A DNA stretch of 64,000 bases from the NCBI GenBank assembly GCA_029204225.1, contig CM055099.1:52786277-52850276 (forward strand). Reading direction: 5' to 3'. Position numbers and translations under genes: made by a program. This stretch comes from Diphasiastrum complanatum (taxonomy: Eukaryota > Streptophyta > Lycopodiopsida > Lycopodiales > Lycopodiaceae). The notes beneath the pieces are model-generated. The model ran no database searches. It had not been told where the DNA came from and saw nothing but the letters and a program-made list of their open reading frames with translations. Shown piece after piece: positions 11,601-21,639 of the stretch. Every line of letters begins with the position of its first letter. Position 1 is the stretch's first letter.

Positions 11601-11860
11601 GTCGACTCAGCCTGCTTTTATTTCTGTCGCCATAAAATATGCTGGTGAGGCGTTGGGCTTTGTTTCTGCTCGTTGGCCGGTCCGCGACTTGTCGACTTCT
11701 TTGGCATTGGTGTTCCTAGTACATATGGATTTTGATTTGTCGATGCTCCTTAATGTAGTTTGGTGGCTCGACTCCGTTGCTTGATATTCGTTAGGCTCTT
11801 TTAGCATCTGGAATCCATTAGGAGAGCCTTCACAAGAATCTTCTAACAATTAATAAGCTT
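11601..11860. other. No gene recognised
   Basis: Short overlapping open frames on both strands (about 60-80 codons) show no motif. Nothing else seen. Confidence 0.4.
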
Positions 11861-11864
11861 AGGC

Positions 11865-12400
11865 AAGGTCATTCCAATAGGTCAAGAGGCTACTATAAAT
11901 AGGCATACAAGTGTGGGAGAAATCATCTCTCTCATTCTTCTATCATTCATTCTTATGGAAGATATGTCTTTTGGTTTCTACATCAATCTCTTGCATTTTG
12001 GTGGTGATATAGTGAGATCTTGTGTGTAGAATGTTATTTTTCTTAGGTATATGGGTTCACATGTGTGAGTACTAATATTGTACTATTGTTGTACAAAAAG
12101 GGATAGTAGAATATCATATATAAATGTTTATGACAAGTTCTTATTGAGTTTTTATCTTCTATGTGTAGTTGATGCATGATTTCTACATTTGTAATCAAGC
12201 TAGATCTTTAGCTAGCTAGATTAGCTAAAGTTCAAAGGGCAAAATTAGATCATTTTGATTTGATCTTTTCAAGATGCATTTGTGTTTCATTTTTGTTGAG
12301 ATGTGCTTTCTAATCTTAGACTTGAATAGTACAAGTTTGACAAACACACTTTGACCAGACTTGAACCTTGTGACTTTGTAGTGTGTAAGTTAAAAAAAAA
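11865..12400 (+). repeat. Copia-type LTR remnant with TATA
   Basis: Contains CTACTATAAATAGGC near 11890, a CT-rich transcript-start region, TGTGTAGAATG near 12023 and a CACATGTGTGAG palindrome near 12058. The same ordered words occur at 51180-51640, so the two are diverged copies of one LTR family. The ends cannot be set exactly. Confidence 0.5.
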
Positions 12401-13000
12401 AAATTTATTGTTTTATGCTCCATGGCACATGCTAACCTAAAGGCCCAATGTTGGATGCCTCCTTTCATGGATTTTCATGGCCACCTGGTAGCACCTACAC
12501 CCTACTATTGCCTACTTTAGCATTTTACAAATTTGAGCAATTTCCAATTAGAGATTGAGATTTCTTTTGCACATGCACACATCTTCAAGATTGCATGCTA
12601 TTGGCTAAAACCACTAAAACTAATGATATCAATTCGGTGAGGTATTAAGCATAAAAAATGCACTTTTTTGAGAAAAGACATTGATACCCTTCAAAATATG
12701 AAAATTTTAAATCTTCCTCTAATTTTTACCAAATTCAGCCTTGCAAATTGTTGTGTCTCTCTCTTACTGCTCTCAAAAACTCATTTTTAAAGCCAAAGGG
12801 CTTCACAACCATTTAGTTTCACTCCTTTGACATGATTGATCACAAGTGCAGTTATGGTACCGGTCACCATAAGCTATCAACCACACACATGTTGATCAGA
12901 AAGACATAATGCCAAAGCCAATTGAAGCATACTTTTTCACTCTAATATCACTACTATATACATAGAGTTTATTTCTTCTTGGGGTAGTCTTACATGGCAA
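12401..13000. other. No gene recognised
   Basis: AT-rich sequence without an open frame or a clear repeat. Confidence 0.4.
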
Positions 13001-13019
13001 AGCTGTCACTGATATGATT

Positions 13020-13490
13020 AAGTCTTGATTTCTATGCCACTATGCAACACGTGCATGACCAAATCATGACAATGATGTGTGATAAAAATGCTCTCTTTGA
13101 ACAGAATAATGAGTTGGAAATGACTAGAATGTGGCCATATTTGGAAATGAATCACTTGATTTGGAGCATTACCATTTTGGTTTATCAGGACTGTATCCAT
13201 GGCTTCACTCATAGAGGAAATCAATGGATCTATGTCCATCCATCTTCAGTGAGACAATGCTACCAATTTTGTTCAAACTGATCTGGCAAGAGGAAACTCT
13301 AGTGCTTAGTCAGATAGCTTGGATAAAATCATTACTTTAATCAACGCCTTGGAGTTACAAAAGGATACCATTGTCCTACATCAAGGAGCAATGCATAAGA
13401 CAACAACACCGAATGCAGAGACAAAAAAAGATGCATCTAGAATTGGATAGGCTATCCAATCAAAGAAGGTACTGAGGAAGAAGACTACTG
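13020..13490 (+). pseudogene. Degenerate frame with Gln/Arg-site stops
   Basis: The plus strand holds a 79-codon open frame (13042-13281) and then, in a second frame, a helical piece (DKIITLINALELQKD) near 13320-13370. The latter is read across TGA/TAG codons that could be former CGA/CAG. Composition resembles a retrotransposon gag, but no signature motif is present. Weak call. Confidence 0.25.
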
Positions 13491-13659
13491 AATGATATTC
13501 ATATGCATAATATAACTCTGTACATGCTAACTTTTCCTACGTGTGGCTGCCCGACTAACCCAAGTAGCCATCTACGAGATCAGTGCCCGACTGATATGAC
13601 GATAGTGAGTCACGTCCCGATAACAACCAAAAACTGTAAATCCTAATTATTCTTCACAA

Positions 13660-14447
13660 TTGTACATGCTCATCCATGTCATCACATTGCTCTTCATTCT
13701 GTTGACAATCACCACCATCATCACATTGCTCCTCATCCTATTGACAATCACCACCACCATCATCATACCAATTGTTGCTAATGATTTCTTTGATCATATG
13801 AAAAAAGATGTTGCTAGGTGCATTCATGAAGGAGGTGGTTCTTCTACATTATTTTGTGATGAGTCCATTTTTGCAGCAAGTGGAGTCACATGTCTTCATA
13901 AAGAGAGCAGATCAAATGGTTCTATCAAGAGACTTGGTGAGGGAGATAGTCACAAGTCAAAAAGAAGAGAACTATGTGAAGAGTTCAAAGTAGGATGTAC
14001 TTTGAATGATGTCATTGTGAATGATAGTGAGGAAGAATCATTATCATATGAGTCACTACCTAAAACATTGAGTAGAAGTTCTTGTTTGAAAAAAGAGAGT
14101 ACTTCAATCATCCTTATGTTGAAGGTAGTAGTCATTTTTTCATGGCTTCTAATGTCTTTGAGGTTTCTACTTCTTATGATGCAATCATTAAGAGGGAGTC
14201 TTATGAAGGAAAGAGCAATGGAAGATTGGTTCTTGGGAAGATCCAAGGCATGGATCTCACATCTCTTCATCAACTCAAAAGATTCTATGATTATGAATTG
14301 ATCACTCATGATCGAGATGGCAAAAGGTTGATTGGAGAAGACTACATGGAGCAAATCGAAAGTGATTCCAAGGCCAACTTAATTTTTAGCAAAAATCTTG
14401 CCCAAAAATTAATGATAATATTCCATCCAAGGCATCCTTCTTTTTAA
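13660..14447 (+). pseudogene. Broken ORF of unknown family
   Basis: Two overlapping plus frames: 13660-14301 (213 codons) and 14082-14447 (121 codons). The first starts with a hydrophobic ITLLFILLTITTII-like repeat made by a short tandem duplication of CACATTGCTCCTCAT-type sequence. It continues into a hydrophilic stretch (KRRELCEEFKVGC, NDSEEESLSYESL) and then becomes hydrophobic again, which looks out of frame. The second frame gives a more protein-like continuation (HQLKRFYDYELITHDRDGK, DYMEQIESDSK), so a single frameshift near 14080 probably splits one older ORF. No family recognised. Confidence 0.3.
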
Positions 14448-15380
14448 AAGGTCACCCAATATGGCTGTATATTTAGAGGTTGCATTTACTAGGGGAGAGT
14501 TTAAGTATATGAATATAATAGCATGAATGATGGCATTTCAAACTCAATCTCCACTCTCATGTCATGTAAGATTTAATCACACATGCAACCTTAGAATTTG
14601 AAGTGAGTATCCACTTTTACGATTGAAGGGTTCCTTTTGTTTTCTAACTTTCATATGACTTATATATGTCAAGCTAACATTTCAAATTATAAATGTAATA
14701 AAATCTCATAGTTTCTAGATTTACTCCTATTGTATACTACATGGAAAATTGACCTTGTATGGAATTTAACTTTTCAAAAATTCTTTTTGCACAAAAGCAT
14801 TACTTTTAAATTTGTCTTTTGAATGAATACTTTGCTAAAAATTTTGCCTTATTTTAAAAGGCAAATGGGTTGCATCTTGCAAAATGCCACATGCTAAAGG
14901 GATCATGATACAATAACAAGCCTTGATATCATCCATGCTTCTAGGAGTCTCCTCAAAACAATCCTTGTCACACACACATTATGCTTTAGGTATCTTTCAT
15001 GAGGAGGCCACGACTACCAATGGCAGCAGGTTGAGCCGCTGGAGCGGCGAAGCTTACTACAAGACCATAGCCAACCATCTGATGGAGGATACTTGACGTA
15101 GCAAGCAGTTGGAGATGGACGGCTGAGATAAAACTTTTTCATGAGGCTTTGCTATGGCTTGTAATCAAGCTCCTCCTAGCCAACCACAACATGCCACATT
15201 TATGTTTTTTTCACAAGTGTTACAAAGTGTGGGGCTTGGACTAGCTTCATGCAGGTTGATTAGAACAATGTAAACATGTAGCACGGATGCTGCCAAGATG
15301 AGAAAGTGATGCGAAACTATTATTTACACCAAGCAATCAAGGATAAAGCAATGAAAAGTGTTAAAAGTGATGTAAACTTA
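14448..15380. other. No gene recognised
   Basis: Intergenic, AT-rich, with a more GC-rich patch around 15000-15130. No open frame with motifs and no clear repeat seen. Confidence 0.4.
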
Positions 15381-15560
15381 TTTAAGTTATGGATGATTAA
15401 AGGGGGAAAGGAAGAAAAGGATTTAGATTGATGTAATTCTGGATTCAGAATAAACAGGGGAAAGGGAAGAGAACGTGTCAAAGATTGTTCAAAAGGAAAG
15501 GGGGAAAGAAAGAAAAATAAAGGGGAAAGGAAGGAAAAGAGGAGGGGAAAGGGTGATCAG
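15381..15560 (+). promoter_or_regulatory. Purine-rich tract upstream of ubiquitin-tailed ORF
   Basis: A run rich in GGGGAAAGG/AAGGAAAAG words covers most of this interval just upstream of the transcribed-looking leader. It could be promoter-proximal GAGA-like DNA; no clear TATA is seen. Inference only. Confidence 0.3.
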
Positions 15561-15689
15561 CCTCGTTGTTTTTGCGTATATTAGAGTTTTTCGCTGATCC
15601 TGAATCAAAGCCCAACATGCTTCTGTCTCAAGTTTACATCACAAGTATAAGTTTGATCTTTTCCATGGCTTTGATCATTCAGAGATTAA

Positions 15690-15866
15690 TTTTTGGAGTT
15701 TGTGATTATTGTTGTGGTTACATTGCTTTGAGAACAGCTCTCACCTCTCACCTGCATGCCAGATTTGATGCTATTTGGGTTGGAGTTTGTGATTGTTTTT
15801 GTGGTTACATTGCTTTGAGAACAGCTCTTGCCTCTTACCTGCATGACAGATTTGAGGTTATTTGGG
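15690..15866 (+). repeat. 87-bp tandem duplication in the leader
   Basis: Two copies of a segment beginning TGGAGTTTGTGATT start at 15694 and 15781 (87 bp apart, so frame-preserving). Each contains GGTTACATTGCTTTGAGAAC. They lie within a 113-codon upstream open frame (15566-15907) that is not in frame with the main ORF. Confidence 0.85.
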
Positions 15867-15903
15867 AATTGAGTAGGTGGGTTGGTTTGGCAAGAGAGCA
15901 AAG

Positions 15904-16773
15904 ATGAAGCAGCTCCCTGTTGTTTTCAAGAATGATGCCTTGGAGAAGTGGTTGCTTCCAGTGCAAGAGGCAATCATCAACACAAATGGGGTGTTTGTGA
16001 TCTCTGGCCTGCAGGGGGATCTCACCTGGGATCAGGCTTGCAAGATTGGCAAGAAGATTCTTAAGACTTACATGAGGGCTACACAACATAGCCCCTATGA
16101 GCTCCACCCTGGCTTGGATTTCTATAAGGGACAAGCGCGCAGCACTAGCTCTCTTCGCAAGGGCAAGATAGCGGCCAATCTGGAGGATCATTTTGACAAG
16201 GGGCTCTTCAATGTTGTGGTGGGTAAGCAAAGTGACCTGCAGGATTTGCAATTGCAGAGTCGAGGAGGAGAGTATCACAATGTAGTGCAGAAATTGATTG
16301 AAGCTCCATATCACACTGTGTTTGCAATTGTCATCCCTGGTTTCACCCTTCAGATTTTTGACGCCGACCTCTCAGCTGCCCGACATCAAGCTCAAAATCA
16401 GCATGGCATCAGAATGGCACAGGAGTTCCGATGCAGGCTTGATCCTCATTACAAAGTGAACGGGGAAGAGATTGGAAAAATCTTGACCTCAACATTTAGT
16501 AAGCCGGTGACGGGTGCACTGAATGTCACAGTGATACATTTTACTGGAGAAGAAACTCATTTGGAGGTAACATCTGATACATCAGTGGAAGACTTCAAGG
16601 AAACGTACTGTCTCACCAAAGGCTTCCGTGTCGAAGATTCTCGCTTCATCTGTGAAGGTAAGCAGCTGGAGGACGGTAGGTTGCTATTTGACTATATTGG
16701 ATCAAGTGATCAACCGACTATTCGTCATGTCTTGAAGCTAAAAGGACGCCAAATGGTAGACAAGCAAATCTGA
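15904..16773 (+). CDS. Intronless ORF with C-terminal ubiquitin-like domain
   Basis: 289 codons from ATG 15904 (MKQLPVVF), intact. An in-frame ATG 27 bp upstream is possible, but 15904 has the better context (AAAG before ATG). Residues 1-200 are an unrecognised alpha/beta region (VFVISGLQGDLTWDQACKIG, then TVFAIVIPGFTLQIFDADLS). Residues about 207-281 form a ubiquitin fold: NVTVIHFTGEETHLEV matches the first hairpin, and RFICEGKQLEDGRLLFDY matches RLIFAGKQLEDGRTLSDY of ubiquitin. The end is VLKLKGR, where ubiquitin has LRLRGG. The missing Gly-Gly means the tail cannot be conjugated, so the domain is probably a docking module, for example for the proteasome or ubiquitin-binding partners. It is an undamaged frame among decayed repeats: a possible host gene or retrogene. 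Confidence 0.8.
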   Translation: MKQLPVVFKNDALEKWLLPVQEAIINTNGVFVISGLQGDLTWDQACKIGKKILKTYMRATQHSPYELHPGLDFYKGQARSTSSLRKGKIAANLEDHFDKGLFNVVVGKQSDLQDLQLQSRGGEYHNVVQKLIEAPYHTVFAIVIPGFTLQIFDADLSAARHQAQNQHGIRMAQEFRCRLDPHYKVNGEEIGKILTSTFSKPVTGALNVTVIHFTGEETHLEVTSDTSVEDFKETYCLTKGFRVEDSRFICEGKQLEDGRLLFDYIGSSDQPTIRHVLKLKGRQMVDKQI

Positions 16774-16979
16774 CGGTTTTGGATCTGTGGGAGAGAATGT
16801 GAATAGAACCTTTGAAGCCCAAGTTACTCTGAAGTACTACGTGATAAATACAGACATGCCAAATGTTAAAATTGGCATTTGTTTATTTTTGAATCATAGG
16901 TTTTTAGATTTGGCTAGATTTGGGTACAAGTAATGACTGTTAAAATATAATGGAAATGCTAGAAATGTATTTACTTTTC

Positions 16980-17035
16980 TGAAATGTAATAAAAGCAAGA
17001 TTTTCGAGGGTTTATTCTTTGAGCAATAAAGTTTT
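16980..17035 (+). terminator. Putative polyadenylation signals
   Basis: AATAAAAGC near 16987 and CAATAAAG near 17021 lie 215-250 bp after the stop of the ubiquitin-tailed ORF, in a T-rich 3' region, as expected for a plant 3' UTR. Confidence 0.5.
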
Positions 17036-17505
17036 TTATTTTGGTGTCTTCAAACGTATGAGGAATGTAATACATACTCTTGTAGTCCACAAAAGTAGTT
17101 GAATGGCAATTTTTTTTCTCAAAATCAAGTGACACTTGAAAGCTTTTGAGAAGTGAACCTCTTTAATCTGAAGTAAGAGCTGAACTTTCAACCTAGATCC
17201 ACAAGTCATATGTGATGTGTGGTTGTGTGTGGGGGTGTGTGTGTGTGTCTCTCTCTCTCTCTTACAGAAGAGACTTTTTTACATTGTATCAGACCTAAAA
17301 TGGTGAAAAAAGTTTATAAAATCTTGAGGCTTGAACCTTAGGGTTTATTATTTTTTTGTTTCTTGAATTTTTTTAACAAAGGTAGCTCAAGGCTCCTTGT
17401 AGCTTCATTTTCCTCCTCTCGTTCCACGATCTCCATGTTGCCTACGGTTGAGAGATTTTGTCCTTGAAATTTCCAGAGCCGCTTCCAAGCATTCAAAGCA
17501 AAGAT
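17036..17505. other. Non-coding with GT/CT microsatellite
   Basis: Contains a short (GT)n(CT)n tract at about 17220-17262. No gene recognised. Confidence 0.5.
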
Positions 17506-17695
17506 GCAGCCGATCCGTGTTCCTTGGCGCAAATTTCTCATGCCAACATTCTGCTGCGTTTCCTGGAGCAGAATTGTATTGCCAATATGTTGCCGCGATT
17601 CCAAGGGTGGAGCTATCTTACCAAACACTTAACTGTGTTAGTGTGGAATTGTCTTGCCAACATTTTGTCATGTTTCCTGTAACAAAATTAATTTG
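17506..17695. repeat. Degenerate 36-39-bp minisatellite, five units
   Basis: Units start at about 17506, 17541, 17580, 17619 and 17655. Four open with (G/A)CCAA and three carry a GTTTCCTG- or GATTCCAAG-like middle. One frame translates the units as a 13-residue repeat (ANILLRFLEQNCI, ANMLPRFQGWSYL). Probably not coding: only about 75 codons are open. Confidence 0.6.
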
Positions 17696-17906
17696 ACAAA
17701 CACTACGTTTGATTCATACCAGCAATTTATTAAGTTTCTTGTCAAATAATCTACCAATGAACTACTGTTTCTTACAATTATTACGTAATAAGGTATGAGC
17801 AAAACGTGGTTATTCTTTGAATGTAGTATGTATCATAGTATATAGTACACCTCCTTTTTGAACATGAAAGTATGTAGAGAACATACATGTTGCCAAAGCA
17901 AATGCG

Positions 17907-19538
17907 ATGGGAAACTTTCTCTCAAAATTCAATATAGACATTTTACACACGGCGGGAAAGAACAATGTGGTGGCGGATGCACTAAGTAGACAGGAACACT
18001 TGATGGCAATGGTGACAACTCAAGTGACCGGCCTACTCCAAGAAGTCAGGGAGAATTATGGTGCAGATGCGTTGGCGAAGGACTTAATGATCGAATTCCA
18101 GCTGGGAAAGCCTCATAAACATTTCACTTGGAAAGATCAAATGGTTGTTTATAAACAACGCAGAGTATATTTCCCAGACAACATCAACCTAAGGAAGAAA
18201 GTCTTGCGAGAACATCATGACGTACTAGCCACCGGACAACCAGGGGTGAATCGCATGTATGAACTTCTCAAAAGAGGCTTCTATTGGCCGGGTATGTGGG
18301 CAGACGTTGAATCCTATGTGCAAACATGCCCGACATGTCAACAAGTGAAGGTGGAACCGCTAGCTCCAGCAGGACTACTCCAACCATTACCGGTACTAGC
18401 ATACCCATGGGATTCGGTGAACATGGATTTTATTGTTCAACTACCACAGTGCCAAGGCTTCAACTCAATTTATGTGGTGGTTGATCGCTTTTCAAAGCAA
18501 GTTCATCTGGTACCAACTAAAAGTTCAGTGACAGTTGAAGAAATCGCAAGGTTATTTTTCAAATGTGTCTTCAAATACTACGACCTACCTAGAATGATTA
18601 TTTCTGACCGAGACACCAAGTTCGTCGGAAAGTTTTGGACTTGTCTATTTCACCTCGTGGGAACTGGACTGAATTTCAGCATTGCATATCACCCTCACAC
18701 AGATGGGCAAACGAAACAAGTCAATAGACAGATTGAACAATATTTACGAAATTATGTCGCTTGGGACCAATCCGATTGGGTCAACTACTTGGATATTCTC
18801 GAGTTTGCACATAACAACCAAGTGAACAGATCTACTGGAACGGCACCCTTTGAAATAAGCAATGGTCGGCTACCGATTGTTCCAAGCTCTTTTCTTACAG
18901 GCGTGCAAGAAACTCCAGTACCCACTGTGGAGGAATTCATCAATGAGTGGCACACAAAGCTGACAGAGGTGAAGTCATTTTTAGAGCAGTCCCAAAGAAG
19001 TATGGCAGCTGACGTAAACCCACATCGATGAGAACTGGAATTTGAGGAAGGTGATCAAGTGTGGCTGAACACAAAGAACATTGCGTTACCAAAAGGTTTC
19101 TCTCATAAGTTCGTTCGACCTTATGCGGGGCCATATTATGTCACCAAGAAGATCAACCCAGTGGCTTACCGATTGGCGCTGCCATCCAGCTTGGATATAA
19201 ACAATGTGTTTCATATCTCATTACTCAAATGGTACAAACCAGATGAGCGATTTGATCAGCAACACGAACTCCATCACCCACCAATGACACTTGATGATAC
19301 GAAGAGGCAGCTTGTACCAGCACAAATATTGACACATAGAAAGCAAACTGGCATTCAACATGAATATCTAGTGAAGTGGCTACGGACTCCACTCATTGAG
19401 CCTTATTGGGAGTACGAAGACAAACTTAAGGAGGGAGCCCCTGAAGTACTGGCAAATTATCTGCAGCAGAACCAACGCAATAGCCGTTTTCCCAGATCGG
19501 CACACAAAGCACTACTTGGTGGCATGCCTCCTAAATAA
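17907..19538 (+). pseudogene. Ty3/gypsy chromovirus integrase with chromodomain
   Basis: The end of RNase H (HTAGKNNVVADALSRQ) is followed by integrase. The zinc finger reads REHHDVLATGQPG...CPTC, so the second His of HHCC is Gln. The catalytic core has VNMDFI and ISDRDT; the third acidic residue, normally in DGQTE, is DGQTK, a Glu-to-Lys change. The core ends at TGA 19029-19031, where relatives have Arg (CGA to TGA). The same frame resumes as ELEFEEGDQVW, then the GPY motif (AGPYYV), the HPVFHISLLK-like NNVFHISLLKWY, and a chromodomain (ILTHRKQTGIQHEYLVKWL...PYWEYED). Upstream RT is missing. The element is inactive. Confidence 0.93.
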
Positions 19539-19754
19539 ACATTCATGGCCATTCTGAAGTTCAAGGAACTTCCAAGTATCTTTCTTAAGTTTGTCAATAA
19601 ATCACTTGCAGCTTTTACGTAAGTGAACTTTATCTACACTTTTCCTGTGCTACTGCCAATGTATTTTTTTAATTCAAGGTTGTTAAGGCCGGTGAATTAA
19701 GCCCGTGCCATACGTCCTAGGTCTAGTTTGGCCCTAATGAGGACATCAGCTTTT

Positions 19755-19770
19755 TCAAACGAGGGGAGGA
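19755..19770 (+). other. Polypurine tract of family-A gypsy
   Basis: AAACGAGGGGAGGA directly before the TGTTGTAAAG LTR start; primes plus-strand DNA synthesis. Confidence 0.7.
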
Positions 19771-20672
19771 TGTTGTAAAGCTGAATTAGGTGCACCCAGC
19801 GTGCCCTATAAGACTCTAAGGGGTGACGCTCCCTAAGGTCCCAGAGCAAGTTAGAACGTCAAGGACTGAGCCTCCGACCTGTGGTGAGCCAGTTAAGTAG
19901 TCACAAGTCATGAGCTAGCTCTGGAGCTCGAGTCATGGCCTATTCAGGAAGCAAGTTGATTCTGCAGCCGGGACGGCTCCCGGGACCCATGTCCGGGAGC
20001 CAGACTGATTCTGTCGGGCTTGCTAGGCTTAATCAGCAAAATAAAAACTAAGTCCTAAAAAGCGTGCTTTACCAGAACAGAGGGGTTGCGCTGAATCACA
20101 TCAGAACTATAGGGGGAGTCCGACAGACAGAAACTTGGGCAGGTCAACCAACGCCAGGAATCCAGTCGCCAGGTCTCACCTCCCTCTACCAGCACGAGCC
20201 AGGCACAATGCCCAGCACGTGTTGGTGGCCCCGAGATCGGTCAGTCTATGTATGAATGTAACCTCTTCCAAATCTAATAAAGTTGATCCTTGGAGATGAT
20301 TATCATTTCGGTTTCGCCTCCGGGACTGGTCCAAGTGGAAGGACCCTTACTACAACCTTTTTGCGTCGTCGGTGCCTAAGGGTCCTCGTCATCGACGTGT
20401 GGCTTGCCGCTATGCCAATTGGTCAGTTTGGCGACCACTATGCCTTGGGTTTCATGTGTGGCTTGTCTTTGCCTTTGGTTACCTTTTGGGGATGGATTCT
20501 GAGTTGGCTTTCAGGTTGGTTAGGATTCCAGTTTTCTTAAGTCTGAATGGTTAAGCTTGTTACGTTTCTGAGTTGGCTTTTACGAAAGTGCATGATAGAT
20601 GAATGTTAGACTTAAGCGCGTATTGGGAAAACCGCTCAAGTCTCAGCGCCCCTTTGAGGCGCCTGCGCAACA
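19771..20672 (+). repeat. 3' LTR, family A
   Basis: 902 bp with TGTTG...CAACA ends. It carries a polyadenylation-like AATAAAG near 20276 (TCTAATAAAGTTG). Other copies are the solo LTR at 42879-43784 and a truncated minus copy at 31137-31820. It follows the chromoviral integrase in the right order, so it is that element's 3' LTR. Confidence 0.88.
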
Positions 20673-20754
20673 GGTGTCCTATGTGGGCTGATTCTGTGAT
20701 CGATTTGTATGGGCACGACCAGGCAAAGGTCCGTTGGCGGGACCATCTCAAAGG

Positions 20755-21560
20755 AGGACCTTGTCTTTGTTACATGTTAGTAAACCTGCTTGAGTGTCTT
20801 GCTTGCATGTATTCGTGGTGAGTCTTAGTACTCATGCTTTGCTTGGTTTGCATGATTGCTTGTGATACAAGGAGCTGATGGCTCAAGAAGGAACCTTTCT
20901 TTTGAAGGCTGATACCATCAAACAAAGAGGACTACAAAATCTGTGGGGCGGATTTGCAGTTCAAGTACTCGCACGTGAACGGCAACGAAACGACTCAATG
21001 TTTGCAAAGGATGGATGGCTAGCTTGTTTCTTGGGTTAGTTTCATTTGCGACAACGCCCGCCAGACGCAAGCAGGAAGTCAAAAGTTGGAAAGGGCAATT
21101 TCAGGGGAGATCTTCTATGGAGCAGTTGGTCTTCATTTGGGACGACCACCTTCGGAACTAAAACTCACTGAGCATGGGTGATATCCAGTATCAGTTGGGT
21201 TTTTCTTCAAAGGGAAAAGACTAGGATCCTCTTCAGAGATTGGCAACAAGTTGGATCGAGCCATAATCCTAGCAGATGGGAAGCAAAGTGTTGGAAAGGC
21301 TTTTTGTCCAAAGAACTCTACTCTAAGTCCGATCAGCTAATTTTATAGTGGAGGGAGAACTATCACACACACCTCTCTCTTGGGGCAAATTTTGAAAGAA
21401 ACTTGATCAAAATAGGGGCAAATTCAAGGTGACCTAGCCATACTCACACGAGGAGACTGGCGAACTTTGGACCTAATAAGTTGACAAATTTTTGTTGTGG
21501 AAAGGAAAGCTTGTTATAGGCTTTCTCTGGACCAGCAATGATGAGAAAACTTGAATTCTC
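20755..21560 (+). repeat. Repeat segment carrying an unrecognised ORF (copy 1)
   Basis: This segment reappears in reverse at about 34745-35420, partly at 35611-36070, and its first 200 bp at 37810-38040 and 41300-41510. It has a short ORF from ATG 20878 (MAQEGTFLLKADTIKQRG) ending at TAG 21037. After a frame change it continues with the GRPPSELKLTEHG and ILADGKQSVGKAFCPK blocks seen best at 35707-36096. It appears to be internal sequence of LTR family B. Function unknown. Confidence 0.6.
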
Positions 21561-21613
21561 CCCCCCCCCCTCCCAAACCCGTCGCGGTGGGTGGGCAGGG
21601 GGGGGGGGGTTGG
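21559..21613. repeat. Poly-C / CG palindrome / poly-G hairpin
   Basis: A run of C, then ACCCGTCGCGGTGGGTGGG, then a run of G: a strong hairpin and possible G-quadruplex. The same design recurs seven times between 42.8 and 46.1 kb. Confidence 0.8.
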
Positions 21614-21639
21614 GTTTCATAAAAAAAACTTTTTAGCTA

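Noticed and set aside
13660-13790. Membrane protein N-terminus
   Set aside because: The hydrophobic stretch comes from a short duplicated CATCATCACATTGCTC-type sequence. Frame is not supported downstream.
19771-20672. Host gene ORFs at 20064-20540
   Set aside because: They lie entirely in the family-A LTR and recur at 43402 and 31137.
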